Assembly: GCF_039641995.1 (NCBI RefSeq)
Contig: NZ_CP087714.1
Location: forward strand, 744,001 to 808,000
From: Geoglobus acetivorans
GTDB lineage: Archaea; Halobacteriota; Archaeoglobi; Archaeoglobales; Archaeoglobaceae
Reading direction: 5' to 3'
DNA: 64,000 nt
The notes under the pieces were generated by a model. That model did no database searches and was not told the origin of the DNA. It was given only the letters and a program-made list of their open reading frames with translations. Below are positions 8,098 through 16,909 of this stretch, in pieces; position 1 is the stretch's first letter, and every line of letters begins with the position of its first letter. Position numbers and translations under genes: made by a program.

Positions 8098-9141
8098 TCA
8101 CTTTTTAATTCTCAGAGTGCTTATCGTGAGTGCGCCTTTTGCCGATGCTGTGAGCGGGTCATCCGGAACTCTGATTTTTATGGCGCTTCCCAGAGCATCC
8201 GACAGTTTCGTTTCGAACTTCTCCTTGAGTCCTGGGATTCTCGCCATACCACCGGTTAGCACGAATTCCGAACCTGTTACCAGCCTGTAAATCTTGAAAT
8301 TGAACTCTGCGAGGGATGGAAGGACTTCAAGGGTTACGAAGTCTATCAGTCCATCAAGGTATCTCTCCACAGGTCTGTTCACAGCCTCGTCAAGTCTGAA
8401 TGTGAACTGGCCCTTTTCGAAGAGCTGAACGGTCTCCTTTATGTTTTTCCACTCGAGCAGATTTGCATACTTCTCCTTGTATTCTCTTGCAGTTGACAGG
8501 TCAACGTTAACTGCACCTCTCGTGAGGTTCATGATTTCGTTCTTTATCCACCTGTCAACCACGTCTCCCGAAACCTCTCCGGTAACCATGCTGAATACGA
8601 TTTCGCCTTTTCTCACGGCAACAAATTCCGTGGTTGTGGATCCGAGGTTTATAACGGCGTATGTCCTGTCGAGAATTCCCAGACCCTCTGGAAGAGCGAG
8701 TGAAGCCAGAAATGAGTCATTCCAGACTTCTTTCCCTGACCATCCGATTGGAACCTGACTCACAACCTTTTTGAAAAGTCCGATGCCCTCTTCCAGCTCT
8801 GTAGATGGGATGGCATACGTGACGTAGGAGTTTTCAGGAATGCCATACTTCTTGGCCACCTCTCCGAGAAAGATTCTCAGCAGTTCGGCCTCCTCTTCTG
8901 TTGCCGGCAGGCCCCCTCTGAGCATGTATGTAACATCATCTCCATAAAGCTCGGAAGCATCGTTACCGATGATGTAGTCCTTTGTTCCGGTAACGGGATT
9001 CTCCTTTTCTCTAATGCAGGTCTCCTCAACATGTATTTCGTCTCCCATCGCAATAACGGTTTTCTGAGAACCGACCTTTATACCCACGGGAATAACGCCT
9101 GGCTTTTTGTTTGTTTCGTTGCCACCATTACCTTCTGCCAT
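8098..9141 (-). CDS. Actin-like (MreB/ParM/FtsA superfamily) protein with altered nucleotide-site residues
   Basis: Protein of 347 residues, the length of MreB or ParM. It shows a phosphate-1 loop GIKVGSQKT (20-28), a phosphate-2 loop INLGSTTTEF (164-173), an MreB-like segment VSGDVVDRWIKNEIMNL (190-206) and an adenosine loop LTGGMARIPG (295-304). In actins the first two loops carry Asp residues that hold magnesium. Here those places are Lys22 and Asn165, so ATP hydrolysis may be weak or absent. A strong ribosome site GGAGGTAAT precedes the ATG. It heads the operon with the coiled-coil and MinD-like genes. A filament-forming role in shape, division or DNA partition is inferred from fold and context. 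Confidence 0.8.
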   Translation of the reverse strand: MAEGNGGNETNKKPGVIPVGIKVGSQKTVIAMGDEIHVEETCIREKENPVTGTKDYIIGNDASELYGDDVTYMLRGGLPATEEEAELLRIFLGEVAKKYGIPENSYVTYAIPSTELEEGIGLFKKVVSQVPIGWSGKEVWNDSFLASLALPEGLGILDRTYAVINLGSTTTEFVAVRKGEIVFSMVTGEVSGDVVDRWIKNEIMNLTRGAVNVDLSTAREYKEKYANLLEWKNIKETVQLFEKGQFTFRLDEAVNRPVERYLDGLIDFVTLEVLPSLAEFNFKIYRLVTGSEFVLTGGMARIPGLKEKFETKLSDALGSAIKIRVPDDPLTASAKGALTISTLRIKK

Positions 9142-9282
9142 AATAATTACCTCCGTATAATTGCTATGGTTATGCGTTTTTAAAATTTACCAATCAACCA
9201 GCATGGGTTTTTTGAATTACAGCGGAGCATTATAGAGAAAATCGATTCATCAAGTTTTTAAATATGAAGAGAGGTTAATCTT

Positions 9283-10314
9283 GTGGAGCTCAGCATTTTC
9301 CATGCAGAAGAGCTGGAAGACGTTCTGAATAGCATACCCGGTTTAAAACCGAGTTTCAAAAAACTGGGTGACGTGGAGGTTATTGCAGAAAGTGAATACG
9401 TCAGAGTTGGGAAGTACAGGAACTATGTTATTGTGCTTTCATCCGAAAAGCTGGATTTTGAGAATGCTCCGATCGAGACTTTCAGGATCGTTCTGACAGA
9501 GCTTGAGAACGGCAGGGAATTTCAGTTCGGAACCTACCGTTTTGAAGAAAATACTGTGGAGATTCAGCCTGGAAGGGAAGTGGATTTTTTCGAGCTGTCT
9601 CCAATATTCTCGGAGCTTGCAGCCCTGAAGACACTTTCACTGGATGCGGGCAACAGGGGTGAATTTCTTTCAAAGGAAGAGACGAAGATCATAGACAGAA
9701 CCGTGAAAATTCTGGAAAATGCGGGAACAATGGACATTTCGGTGCTGGAAGACCTGGCGTTTGAGCTGTCATCTCTGAAGGGGAAGTTCATTTCAAGATA
9801 CATGAAATTCAAGGACGAAATAGAGGAGATCGGTCAGTCTCTGATAAGGTTCAAGAGTCTCTCAAGGAAGTATGGGCATTTTCTGTATGAACTGGCGGCC
9901 GAATATGAGGACGTGCTCTCCAATCTCAGGTACTATGAAACGAGCTTTGATCAGACGCTCAGATCGGTGAGGGATTCACTGGAAACGATACATCTTAAGC
10001 TTGAGTCAATACAGAGGAGGGAGACTCTGGAATTGCAGAAGAGAACCTCTGCGCTTCAAGTTGCAGCAGCAGTAATTGAGTTCATTGTGGTGTTTTACTA
10101 TACAATGGGCATCTGGAGCAAATACGCCGATCTGAGCATGCTGCCGAAATGGCTGTCACTCCTGACACTTACGGTGCTTTCGGCGACAGTCCCGCTCTTA
10201 ACTGAGGCGTTTGGAGAGTATCTCCTTGAAAGAAGGGTTGGAAAGAAGCTGGTAGTGTATTCTATGCTTATGGGTTTGTGCATTGCGATAATCCTTTACA
10301 CTATTTTCTTTTGA
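9283..10314 (+). CDS. Coiled-coil membrane protein, function unknown (divergent from the actin-like gene)
   Basis: Protein of 343 residues starting at GTG 9283, with GAGG nine bases upstream and a TTTTTAAATATG TATA element before that. Residues 1-115 are a soluble alpha/beta region, residues about 120-265 are helical with coiled-coil stretches, and the C-terminal 75 residues hold three hydrophobic segments (about 266-285, 291-312 and 322-343). The layout of helical bundle then C-terminal membrane hairpin recalls CorA-like or Rmd1-like proteins, but no diagnostic motif such as GMN is present. It shares its upstream region with the actin-like operon, so it may be a membrane anchor for it (inference). 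Confidence 0.68.
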   Translation: MELSIFHAEELEDVLNSIPGLKPSFKKLGDVEVIAESEYVRVGKYRNYVIVLSSEKLDFENAPIETFRIVLTELENGREFQFGTYRFEENTVEIQPGREVDFFELSPIFSELAALKTLSLDAGNRGEFLSKEETKIIDRTVKILENAGTMDISVLEDLAFELSSLKGKFISRYMKFKDEIEEIGQSLIRFKSLSRKYGHFLYELAAEYEDVLSNLRYYETSFDQTLRSVRDSLETIHLKLESIQRRETLELQKRTSALQVAAAVIEFIVVFYYTMGIWSKYADLSMLPKWLSLLTLTVLSATVPLLTEAFGEYLLERRVGKKLVVYSMLMGLCIAIILYTIFF

Positions 10315-10495
10315 TAATCTTGATGGCCTTCAATCTCTCAGAAATCATTCGAAGGTGTTCCTTTTCCTGATTGATTAGGTAATCCAGAAGTTCGATGGTT
10401 TCGTGGTCTGCACTCTTTTTCATTTCGGTGTATATTTTGATTGCATCCCTCTCCATTTCTCTTGCTTTCTCCAGTATCTCCTCCGGATCCATCAT
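10301..10495 (-). CDS. Small ferritin-like (rubrerythrin-type) helical protein
   Basis: Protein of 64 residues forming one helical hairpin: an N-terminal helix with AREMERDAIKIYTEM and a second helix with NQEKEHLRMI. The Glu and EXXH arrangement is that of half a ferritin/rubrerythrin metal site, so a dimer could build a full site. It may bind iron or another metal in oxidative defence, which is a family-level inference. The 3' end overlaps the convergent membrane-protein gene by 14 bases. The second Met (10492) is an equally good start. Confidence 0.66.
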   Translation of the reverse strand: MMDPEEILEKAREMERDAIKIYTEMKKSADHETIELLDYLINQEKEHLRMISERLKAIKIIKRK

Positions 10496-10535
10496 CCTGA
10501 ATTGGAATGTTTAAAGATATAAAATTTGGGTAATA

Positions 10536-11546
10536 TCAGAGTTTCAGTGCCACATGGGTCAGGAGATCGACCAGAGCTTCTATGTCTTTAAGGTTCATCA
10601 TCTCAACCTCGCTGTGCAGGTACCTTATCGGTGCGCTCAGGGTCAGAATCTCGCTTTTATGTTCGAACGCGGAGGAATCCGTACCCCCTCCTGTGGTACC
10701 TATCTGTACGGGGATGTCTGCCTTTAGGGCAATGTCCCTGACCTTCAATGCGAGTTTCCGTGAGTATATTGCTGAGTTGTCCACCGCTCGTATCACTGGC
10801 CCCTGTCCAAGTCTGACATCTCCGGTGAGAAGGTTGCAGCAGCCGAAAGAGTCTATCGCAATGGCATAGTCTGGAGAATAGCTGTTTGCGAGAAATCTGG
10901 CTCCTTTCAGTCCGTTCTCTTCCTGAACCGTGAATGCGAAGACAATTTTGCCGTCCAGCTCGGGTTCGAGGTTTTCAGTGAAAATTCTCCGGATAACCTC
11001 GAAAAGCACAACCGCACCGAACCTATCGTCAAGGGATCTGCAGGAAACGTATCTGCCATTCAGGATTGAGAAGTGCTTTTTGAATACTGCAAAATCGAGT
11101 GGTTTGACTCCGAGGTCCACAGCTTCGTCCCTGTTTTCCGCACCTATGTCGATGGTGAGCTGATGCCAGGGGACAGTATCTGTTCTGCCCTCTATGTTGA
11201 GGTGGGGTGGTACTGCTCCAATTACACCATCGATTTTTCCATTTTCGGTTATGACATCAACGTGTCGTCCGTACAGCAGTCGATCGTCAATTCCTCCAAT
11301 CTTTCTGAACGTGAGCTTTCCATCAGGTGTTATTCCTGTTATCAGAAGACCGATCTCATCAACATGCGCCATAAAAACGATTCTTTCATCACCACTACCT
11401 GCTTCAACTATGAGATTTCCTATTCTGTCTTCTTTAACGTCTGTGTACGGTCTGAGCCAATCCCTGAGCTTCTCTTTGACCTGACCCTCATATCCGGATA
11501 TTCCAGGTATTGATGTCAGTTCTTTCAGCTTTTTTACAAGCTCCAT
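10536..11546 (-). CDS. M42-family metallo-aminopeptidase (tetrahedral aminopeptidase type)
   Basis: Protein of 336 residues, typical for M42 peptidases. Expected zinc and catalytic residues are visible: His61 and Asp63 in MAHVDEIG, Asp173 in SLDDRFG, Glu209-Glu210 in VQEENG, Asp232 in AIDSFG and the late His in RYLHSEVE. These enzymes form large dodecameric shells and trim N-terminal residues from peptides released by the proteasome. The N-terminal SIPGISGYEG start is characteristic, which supports the chosen ATG. It lies 20 bases after the ThDP enzyme gene on the same strand and could be co-transcribed with it, with no obvious shared pathway. Confidence 0.9.
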   Translation of the reverse strand: MELVKKLKELTSIPGISGYEGQVKEKLRDWLRPYTDVKEDRIGNLIVEAGSGDERIVFMAHVDEIGLLITGITPDGKLTFRKIGGIDDRLLYGRHVDVITENGKIDGVIGAVPPHLNIEGRTDTVPWHQLTIDIGAENRDEAVDLGVKPLDFAVFKKHFSILNGRYVSCRSLDDRFGAVVLFEVIRRIFTENLEPELDGKIVFAFTVQEENGLKGARFLANSYSPDYAIAIDSFGCCNLLTGDVRLGQGPVIRAVDNSAIYSRKLALKVRDIALKADIPVQIGTTGGGTDSSAFEHKSEILTLSAPIRYLHSEVEMMNLKDIEALVDLLTHVALKL

Positions 11547-11566
11547 TTTTTCTCACCTCGTGCGTG

Positions 11567-13240
11567 TCAGACTGAACCCATCTTCAGCGTTGCATTCAGG
11601 TTGAGGGGAGGTATCTCATCTCTGTCTATGACCAGTTCAACAAGTCTTGCCCCATCCTGTATTATAAACTCTACTCCCTCTTCGATCTGATCGTTGCCGT
11701 CAATCCTCATCGCCGGAATTCCGAACGATTCCGAGAGCGTGACAAAGTCAGGATTTTCCAGGATGGTCTGGAAGACTCTTCCCTGCTTTTGAAGCAGCTG
11801 CTTTATGTAAAGCACCCTGTACGAATTATCGTTGACTATCACAATTTTCAGGTTCAGATTCTCTCTTTTTACTGTCTCAAGCTCCTGAATGGTCATCATT
11901 ATCTCTCCATCACCAGCAACAACCACGACATCTCTTTCTGGATTTGCCTTTTTGGCGCCTATTCCTGCGGGCAGGGCATAGCTCATGGCTCCGAGGTTCG
12001 TGGCTGCGAGGTATGAGCCGGGGCTGAAAACCTTCAGATTGTTGTTGGCGAATATAACGTGTGTCCCCTGGCCACCCACAACGATCCTGTCTCTGTCGAG
12101 CTTTTCGTTGAGAACATCGAAGAATCTTGCCGGGTTTACAAGCTTCGTTTCCTTGGAACTGAAGCTCGAAAGCGTTGAACTCCAGATATCTGTGTAGGAT
12201 CTGACCCTTTTTACCCACTCCTCTCTGTCTCCCGTTTCAGCATGCCGGGCTTTCTTGGCAAGCTCGTTGAGAACGTGTGCCGGGTCGGCCCTTATTTGGG
12301 TGTAATACAGGGGTCGCACATCTGCAGAGGGGTCCTCCGAGATGACAACAACGTCACCTCTGGGTATGAGGGTGTAGCCGTATGTCGTTACATCATCAAG
12401 CTCGTTGCCCAGCACAAGCAGAAAATCACAGTCTTCCAGTATCCTGTCAGCTGTCAGCGACCCTCCTCCGAATCCCACCCTTCCGGCGCACATCGCATCA
12501 TCTTCAGGAATTGCTCCCCTGCCGTTTCCCGATGTTATCACGTATGCTGAGAATCTTTCACTCAGAACCTTCAGGTTCTCGGGGTTGAAGTCTGGTCTTC
12601 TGACGAGCTCCCCACATGCAAGAATTGCAGGCTGCTCGGCATTCTTCATTTTTTCAATAAGGTTGTCTGTTTCCTGAACATCTCCAAGAGCCTGCGGCTG
12701 CGGCGGTTCAACCTGTTTGACGAGCGATAGCTCGGCACCCCACAGGTCTTCTGGAATCTCTATCACTCCCGGCCCGTACGGCCAGGTAAGCATGCTTTCA
12801 TAAACCTTTGAGAGTACCTCAGGAAGGTCATTTTCGTCGTTTACAACTTCATAAACCTTAACCAGACCATCTGCAACGCTCTTCTGCTCGACCTCAAGCC
12901 ACGCATCTGTTCCTCTGAGCCTCCTCTTTACACCTCCGGAAATCAGGAGGAGAGGGACCCTGTCCTTCATTGCTATGCCCAGAGAAATTGCAGAATTGAG
13001 AAATCCCGGACCGGCATGTACTATCGCACATGAAAGCTTCCCCGAACTTCTGAACTCAGCATCAGCTGCAGAGACTGCTGTCTGTTCATGCCTTACCGTT
13101 ATAACCTCGAGTTTACCGGAATGGGCAGATAGAGCGTCATAAAAATCGAGGACTGAGGTCCCAACGATGCCATAAGCCCTCTCAACCCCCGCGGCAATCA
13201 GCGCCTCTGCGAGATATTCTGCTACCGTTTTCATAACCAT
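11567..13240 (-). CDS. Thiamine-diphosphate-dependent enzyme, acetolactate synthase/2-oxoacid decarboxylase family
   Basis: Three-domain ThDP enzyme of 557 residues. The activating glutamate is Glu52 in VRHEQTAVSAAD, the central domain has ACGELVRRPD and LVLGNELDD, and the C-terminal domain has the GDG...N cofactor motif (AGDGEIMMT then VNDNS). Both acetolactate synthase and benzoylformate/pyruvate decarboxylase-type enzymes fit, and no regulatory small subunit is adjacent. The gene overlaps the 2-hydroxyacid dehydrogenase gene upstream. That pairing suggests a two-step route in which the dehydrogenase links a 2-hydroxyacid and a 2-oxoacid that this enzyme decarboxylates or condenses. The substrate is unknown. 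Confidence 0.82.
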   Translation of the reverse strand: MVMKTVAEYLAEALIAAGVERAYGIVGTSVLDFYDALSAHSGKLEVITVRHEQTAVSAADAEFRSSGKLSCAIVHAGPGFLNSAISLGIAMKDRVPLLLISGGVKRRLRGTDAWLEVEQKSVADGLVKVYEVVNDENDLPEVLSKVYESMLTWPYGPGVIEIPEDLWGAELSLVKQVEPPQPQALGDVQETDNLIEKMKNAEQPAILACGELVRRPDFNPENLKVLSERFSAYVITSGNGRGAIPEDDAMCAGRVGFGGGSLTADRILEDCDFLLVLGNELDDVTTYGYTLIPRGDVVVISEDPSADVRPLYYTQIRADPAHVLNELAKKARHAETGDREEWVKRVRSYTDIWSSTLSSFSSKETKLVNPARFFDVLNEKLDRDRIVVGGQGTHVIFANNNLKVFSPGSYLAATNLGAMSYALPAGIGAKKANPERDVVVVAGDGEIMMTIQELETVKRENLNLKIVIVNDNSYRVLYIKQLLQKQGRVFQTILENPDFVTLSESFGIPAMRIDGNDQIEEGVEFIIQDGARLVELVIDRDEIPPLNLNATLKMGSV

Positions 13241-14247
13241 CACATGTTCACGACCGATTCAGCCTGACCACCGGCAAGCACCCTCAGTATGTTCTGAACG
13301 CTGTGCTGAATGATTCTCGCCCTCGCATCCGCATTTGCTCCGGCTATGTGGGGTGTCAGGAGCAGGTTAGCCTTTGCCTCCCTCGCAAGTTTCAGCAGCG
13401 GGTGGTCCTCGTCTGGAGGCTCCTTAGAATACACGTCAATTGCAGCACCCATGATCCACTTCTCCTTCAATGCTCTGGCAAGAGCTCCTTCATCCACAAG
13501 CTCGCCTCTCGATGGGTTTATGAAAATGGCCGTTGGTTTCATCATTCTGAGCTCCTTCTGGCCGATCATTTCCCTGGTTTCGGGAGTCAGGGGAACGTGG
13601 ATGGAAATGACGTCGCTCATTCTCAAAAGCTTTCCGAGGTCTGAGAACTCGGCCTCAAGCTCGCTCTCGGCCTGCTCGTTTCTGAATTTGTCGTGGTATA
13701 CGATTCTTGCACCGAAAGCCCTTGCCCTTCTGGCAGTCTCTCTCCCAATCCGTCCGAAACCAATGATCCCCCATGTTTTGCCCAAGAGGTCAAACGTGCC
13801 CATGTCCATGAGCTTCCACTGCGCCCATTCTCCATTTTTCGTTGTTTCGTGAGCGTAGAGAATTCTCTTCATAAGCATTAGGGCTGCCATGACTGACCAC
13901 TCGGCAACACTTGCTGTGTTTGCGCCACCTGCATTTGCGACGGGAATCCCACGCTTTCTGCATGCCTCGAGATCTATGTGGTCAAAACCCGTGCTCGGCT
14001 GCTGAATCAGCCTGACTTTTTTCATGTGTTCGACCATCTCCCCGTCAATTTTCATCTGAAAACTGTAGTCCCCAAGCACAACATCTGCGCTTTCGAGAAT
14101 TTCGAGCACCTCGTCTCTCGGCTTCCCGAACACCCCTATGATTTTCAGGCCTCCTTCCAGCTGGCTTTTAAATGGTGCAAATAGGCTCTCCACAAAAGAC
14201 TCCGGCAGCGGACTCATGGAAACGACAACATACTCTTCCTGTGTCAT
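13240..14247 (-). CDS. D-2-hydroxyacid dehydrogenase (NAD-dependent)
   Basis: Protein of 335 residues of the D-isomer-specific 2-hydroxyacid dehydrogenase family. The NAD-binding loop is GFGRIG (163-168). Catalytic residues are visible as Arg247 (NPSRGELVDE), Glu276 (DVYSKEPP) and His300 (LTPHIAG). It reversibly oxidises a D-2-hydroxyacid such as glycerate, lactate or a phosphorylated analogue; the substrate is not decided. The ATG at 14247 lies about 27 bases from a TATA element shared with the divergent sensor kinase gene, so translation is probably leaderless. It is the first gene of an operon with the ThDP enzyme. Confidence 0.88.
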   Translation of the reverse strand: MTQEEYVVVSMSPLPESFVESLFAPFKSQLEGGLKIIGVFGKPRDEVLEILESADVVLGDYSFQMKIDGEMVEHMKKVRLIQQPSTGFDHIDLEACRKRGIPVANAGGANTASVAEWSVMAALMLMKRILYAHETTKNGEWAQWKLMDMGTFDLLGKTWGIIGFGRIGRETARRARAFGARIVYHDKFRNEQAESELEAEFSDLGKLLRMSDVISIHVPLTPETREMIGQKELRMMKPTAIFINPSRGELVDEGALARALKEKWIMGAAIDVYSKEPPDEDHPLLKLAREAKANLLLTPHIAGANADARARIIQHSVQNILRVLAGGQAESVVNM

Positions 14248-14270
14248 GATTAATGCTGATGATTTGCATG

Positions 14271-14278
14271 TATAAATA
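14271..14278. promoter_or_regulatory. Bidirectional TATA element between the dehydrogenase and sensor kinase genes
   Basis: The octamer TATAAATA reads TATTTATA on the other strand. Its centre is about 27 bases from the dehydrogenase ATG (14247) and about 30 bases from the kinase ATG (14304), the spacing expected for leaderless archaeal transcripts. It therefore appears to serve both directions. It also argues against the upstream kinase start at 14253, which would precede the transcript. Confidence 0.6.
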
Positions 14279-14303
14279 TCCTTCTTCTATTGAACGTCAC
14301 CTC

Positions 14304-16148
14304 ATGAAGCATGAAATAAAAAGATTTATTTGCTCACTGAAAAATCTGAGTTCAATGGACAAAGTTACTCTCGCATTTTTGATCACCGCCATTCTCATAT
14401 CCTCCGTAATTTCGGCTGCAATTACGGTTGCTTACATCAATCTGGATACATATACCACACATTTCAGCAATCAGATTGAAGAAAAGATGAAGACCAAGGT
14501 GAACTCTATTGAGAAACTTCTCAACAGCAAAATAGATGCTCAGAAGAAGGAGTTCATGTTTGTCGCATCACACCGGGAGGTTTCTTCTTTTTTCGACAGG
14601 TTCGCCAGAGCCAAAATGTCCGGAAGTTTGAACCCTCCGTATCCTTCCGAATTCGGTAACGATTCCAAATACCGTCGATTAATCGAACTTTTCCTGTCGG
14701 TGGGCAATTCGAGTGATGACATTGAAATGCTGAGGATTTTCTGGAAGGATGGCTATGTGGTTGCAGGGACTGTTTACGAGCGGGAGGATTTTTTTGATTA
14801 CAAGGGCGATAAAAAGTGGTTTGAGGAAACTATTTCCGGCAACGTGTCTGACATCTACATATCTCCGATAAACATTGCGAGACACACGAAAACACCGGCT
14901 ATAAGGTACACAATGCCCCTCTACTATGATGGTCAGGTAAGTGGTCTGTTGATTGCAAATTACAACTTTGAAAAGTCTTTTTCGATTATTAAGGAGCTTT
15001 ACAAGAACGGGTCTGAACATATTTTCATTGTCGATCCGCATTATGAAAATGCCGAGGGTGAAATTCTCGGGCCGAGGTTCATTGTGAATACTGTCGATCC
15101 GTCCAGAGAATTCAACGAATCCTGTCCGGTGTGTCCTCTGCTGAACCTCGCTGATTTTCAGGATAAAGAGGGTTTCGTTAAATTCTCTTACGGCAATGAG
15201 ACCGAGTTTTACGGGTATTACAAGTGGGCCAGACTCAAGAACGGAAGGGACTATCTCATTATCAGCGCCGTGAAGTCGGATGTTCTTACCGGGCTTCTCT
15301 ACGAGTCCTACAGAGGTGCGATGATAAGCGCAATTGGTATAGCGGGAATATTTGGTATACTGGGACTTGTTCTCTCGAACTTCATTTTAAGGCCTATCGA
15401 AGACCTCATTCAGAAATCCAGGCTAATATCCAAGGGACTGTATGAAATGAAAATCGGTCCGAGAAGAGATTACAAGGAAGCGAGGCTGCTTTCGGAGGCC
15501 ATTGGTGAAATGAAAGAAAACCTGTACAAGTATTCCAAAAGGCTTGAGGAGTATGGGGACGGAGTCAGGCTTGTTAATTCCATAATCAGGCACGACATAG
15601 CAAACCACCTCACCTCGGCACTGATATATCTTGAGATGTACGAGGAGACTGGAGAGAAAGACTATCTCACAAAGCTTGAGGCGTCACTTGAAAGGCTGAA
15701 AAGGGTGCTGGACGTATCGAGGGTTCTGGAAGCGGTTCTCAGGGAGGGCGAGAAAAGAGAGGTTAATCTCAGAGATGTGCTGACGAAGGTGGGCCGCCTT
15801 TATCCTGAAATTGAAATCAATGTGGAGGGCGATTGCAGGGTTAATGTTGATAGCGGAATAGAGGTCGTGTTTGACAACCTCATACAGAACTCCATAAAAC
15901 ATGGAAATGCTTCCAGAGTGGACATACGGATTGAGGAAACGCCAGATTACTGCATAATCGAGTATCACGACAATGGAAGAGGTATACCTGATGAAATCGC
16001 AGATAAAATCTTTGAACCTGGTTTCAGCACGTCTGGAGGCGGGTTTGGACTGTACATTGTGAAGCTCATGCTCACGAGGTATGATGGTGAAATTACCATT
16101 GAGAGATCAGAGCAGGGGGCAAGATTTGTCATCAGAATTAAAAAATAA
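14304..16148 (+). CDS. Membrane sensor histidine kinase with extracellular Cache-like domain
   Basis: With the ATG at 14304 the protein has 614 residues. A first membrane helix lies at about 24-45, a large outside domain of Cache type at about 50-335 (with a FFDYKGDKKWFEE segment), and a second membrane helix at about 340-365. The cytoplasmic part has the H box SIIRHDIANHLTSAL with His430, the N box DNLIQNSIKHG and the G boxes DNGRGIPD and GGGFGLYIV, so it is a complete kinase. It senses an external small molecule, unknown. No response regulator is adjacent. The start is chosen from the TATA spacing; 14253 and 14355 are alternatives. Confidence 0.87.
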   Translation: MKHEIKRFICSLKNLSSMDKVTLAFLITAILISSVISAAITVAYINLDTYTTHFSNQIEEKMKTKVNSIEKLLNSKIDAQKKEFMFVASHREVSSFFDRFARAKMSGSLNPPYPSEFGNDSKYRRLIELFLSVGNSSDDIEMLRIFWKDGYVVAGTVYEREDFFDYKGDKKWFEETISGNVSDIYISPINIARHTKTPAIRYTMPLYYDGQVSGLLIANYNFEKSFSIIKELYKNGSEHIFIVDPHYENAEGEILGPRFIVNTVDPSREFNESCPVCPLLNLADFQDKEGFVKFSYGNETEFYGYYKWARLKNGRDYLIISAVKSDVLTGLLYESYRGAMISAIGIAGIFGILGLVLSNFILRPIEDLIQKSRLISKGLYEMKIGPRRDYKEARLLSEAIGEMKENLYKYSKRLEEYGDGVRLVNSIIRHDIANHLTSALIYLEMYEETGEKDYLTKLEASLERLKRVLDVSRVLEAVLREGEKREVNLRDVLTKVGRLYPEIEINVEGDCRVNVDSGIEVVFDNLIQNSIKHGNASRVDIRIEETPDYCIIEYHDNGRGIPDEIADKIFEPGFSTSGGGFGLYIVKLMLTRYDGEITIERSEQGARFVIRIKK

Positions 16149-16172
16149 TGCTGAAAAATTAAGAAAGGTCTT

Positions 16173-16907
16173 TCACTTGCCTGCCAGGTAGTCGTAAAGG
16201 AATGCTGCAGCAACTGCCCCCAGTATCGGACCGATGATGTATATCGGGAAGTACTGCCAGAGGTTTATGCCATACATTGAATCCACGAGGTAAGGCCCGA
16301 AGGTTCTCGCAGGGTTCAGTGATGAGCCTGTTATGTTTCCGATTGTTACGATTATTCCTCCGACTGTCAGTCCTATTATAAGCCCTGCAAATCCTGGTGG
16401 GGCACGTTCATCCACGGCGACACCCATTATGACCATCATCAGCACGAATGTTCCAATGGCCTCTGTAATGATGGCCTGGCCATAACTTATCCCCGGAAAC
16501 GGTGCGGTGGCACCCATACCCCCGATAAGGGCTGCGTTGCTCCCGACACTTGCCAGGAAGAGAATGCTGCCAAGGCTCGCACCAATCAGCTGCGCAACGA
16601 TGTACGGTGCAACTTCAGAGCTCGGAAATCTTTTCGTTGCCCAGAGCGCAATGGTTACGGCAGGGTTGATGTGGGCACCACTAACCCTCCCCAGCGAGTA
16701 TATGACGGCAGATATTATCAGCGCGAAGGCCATCCCTATGGCGAGCCAGTCCCCAAGTCCACCCAGGGCACCAATCCCTATGTTGAATTCGTTTGGCGTC
16801 TGGGCTTTGTTGGAGATCATGAGTGTGATTACTGCTGAACCTGCACCGAAATAAACGAGCAAAGCGGTTCCCACAAGCTCGGAGACACACTTCTTTACAA
16901 GCGTCAT
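16173..16907 (-). CDS. aqpM: Aquaporin / MIP-family channel (AqpM-like)
   Basis: Membrane channel of 244 residues with six hydrophobic helices and both half-helix motifs: HINPAVT (Asn81-Ala83) and SLNPARTF (Asn198-Ala200, then Arg201 of the selectivity filter). It passes water and possibly glycerol or small gases through the cell membrane. The long first loop with KAQTPNEFNIG resembles archaeal AqpM. The gene follows a DUF2180 gene by two bases and a DUF2193 gene, all on the minus strand, so it ends a three-gene operon probably driven by the promoter at about 18.68 kb. Symbol given from family resemblance. Confidence 0.9.
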   Translation of the reverse strand: MTLVKKCVSELVGTALLVYFGAGSAVITLMISNKAQTPNEFNIGIGALGGLGDWLAIGMAFALIISAVIYSLGRVSGAHINPAVTIALWATKRFPSSEVAPYIVAQLIGASLGSILFLASVGSNAALIGGMGATAPFPGISYGQAIITEAIGTFVLMMVIMGVAVDERAPPGFAGLIIGLTVGGIIVTIGNITGSSLNPARTFGPYLVDSMYGINLWQYFPIYIIGPILGAVAAAFLYDYLAGK

Positions 16908-16909
16908 CC

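Noticed and set aside
14253-14303. Upstream start for the sensor kinase at 14253
   Set aside because: It would overlap the TATA element at 14271-14278; the ATG at 14304 has the spacing of a leaderless transcript.
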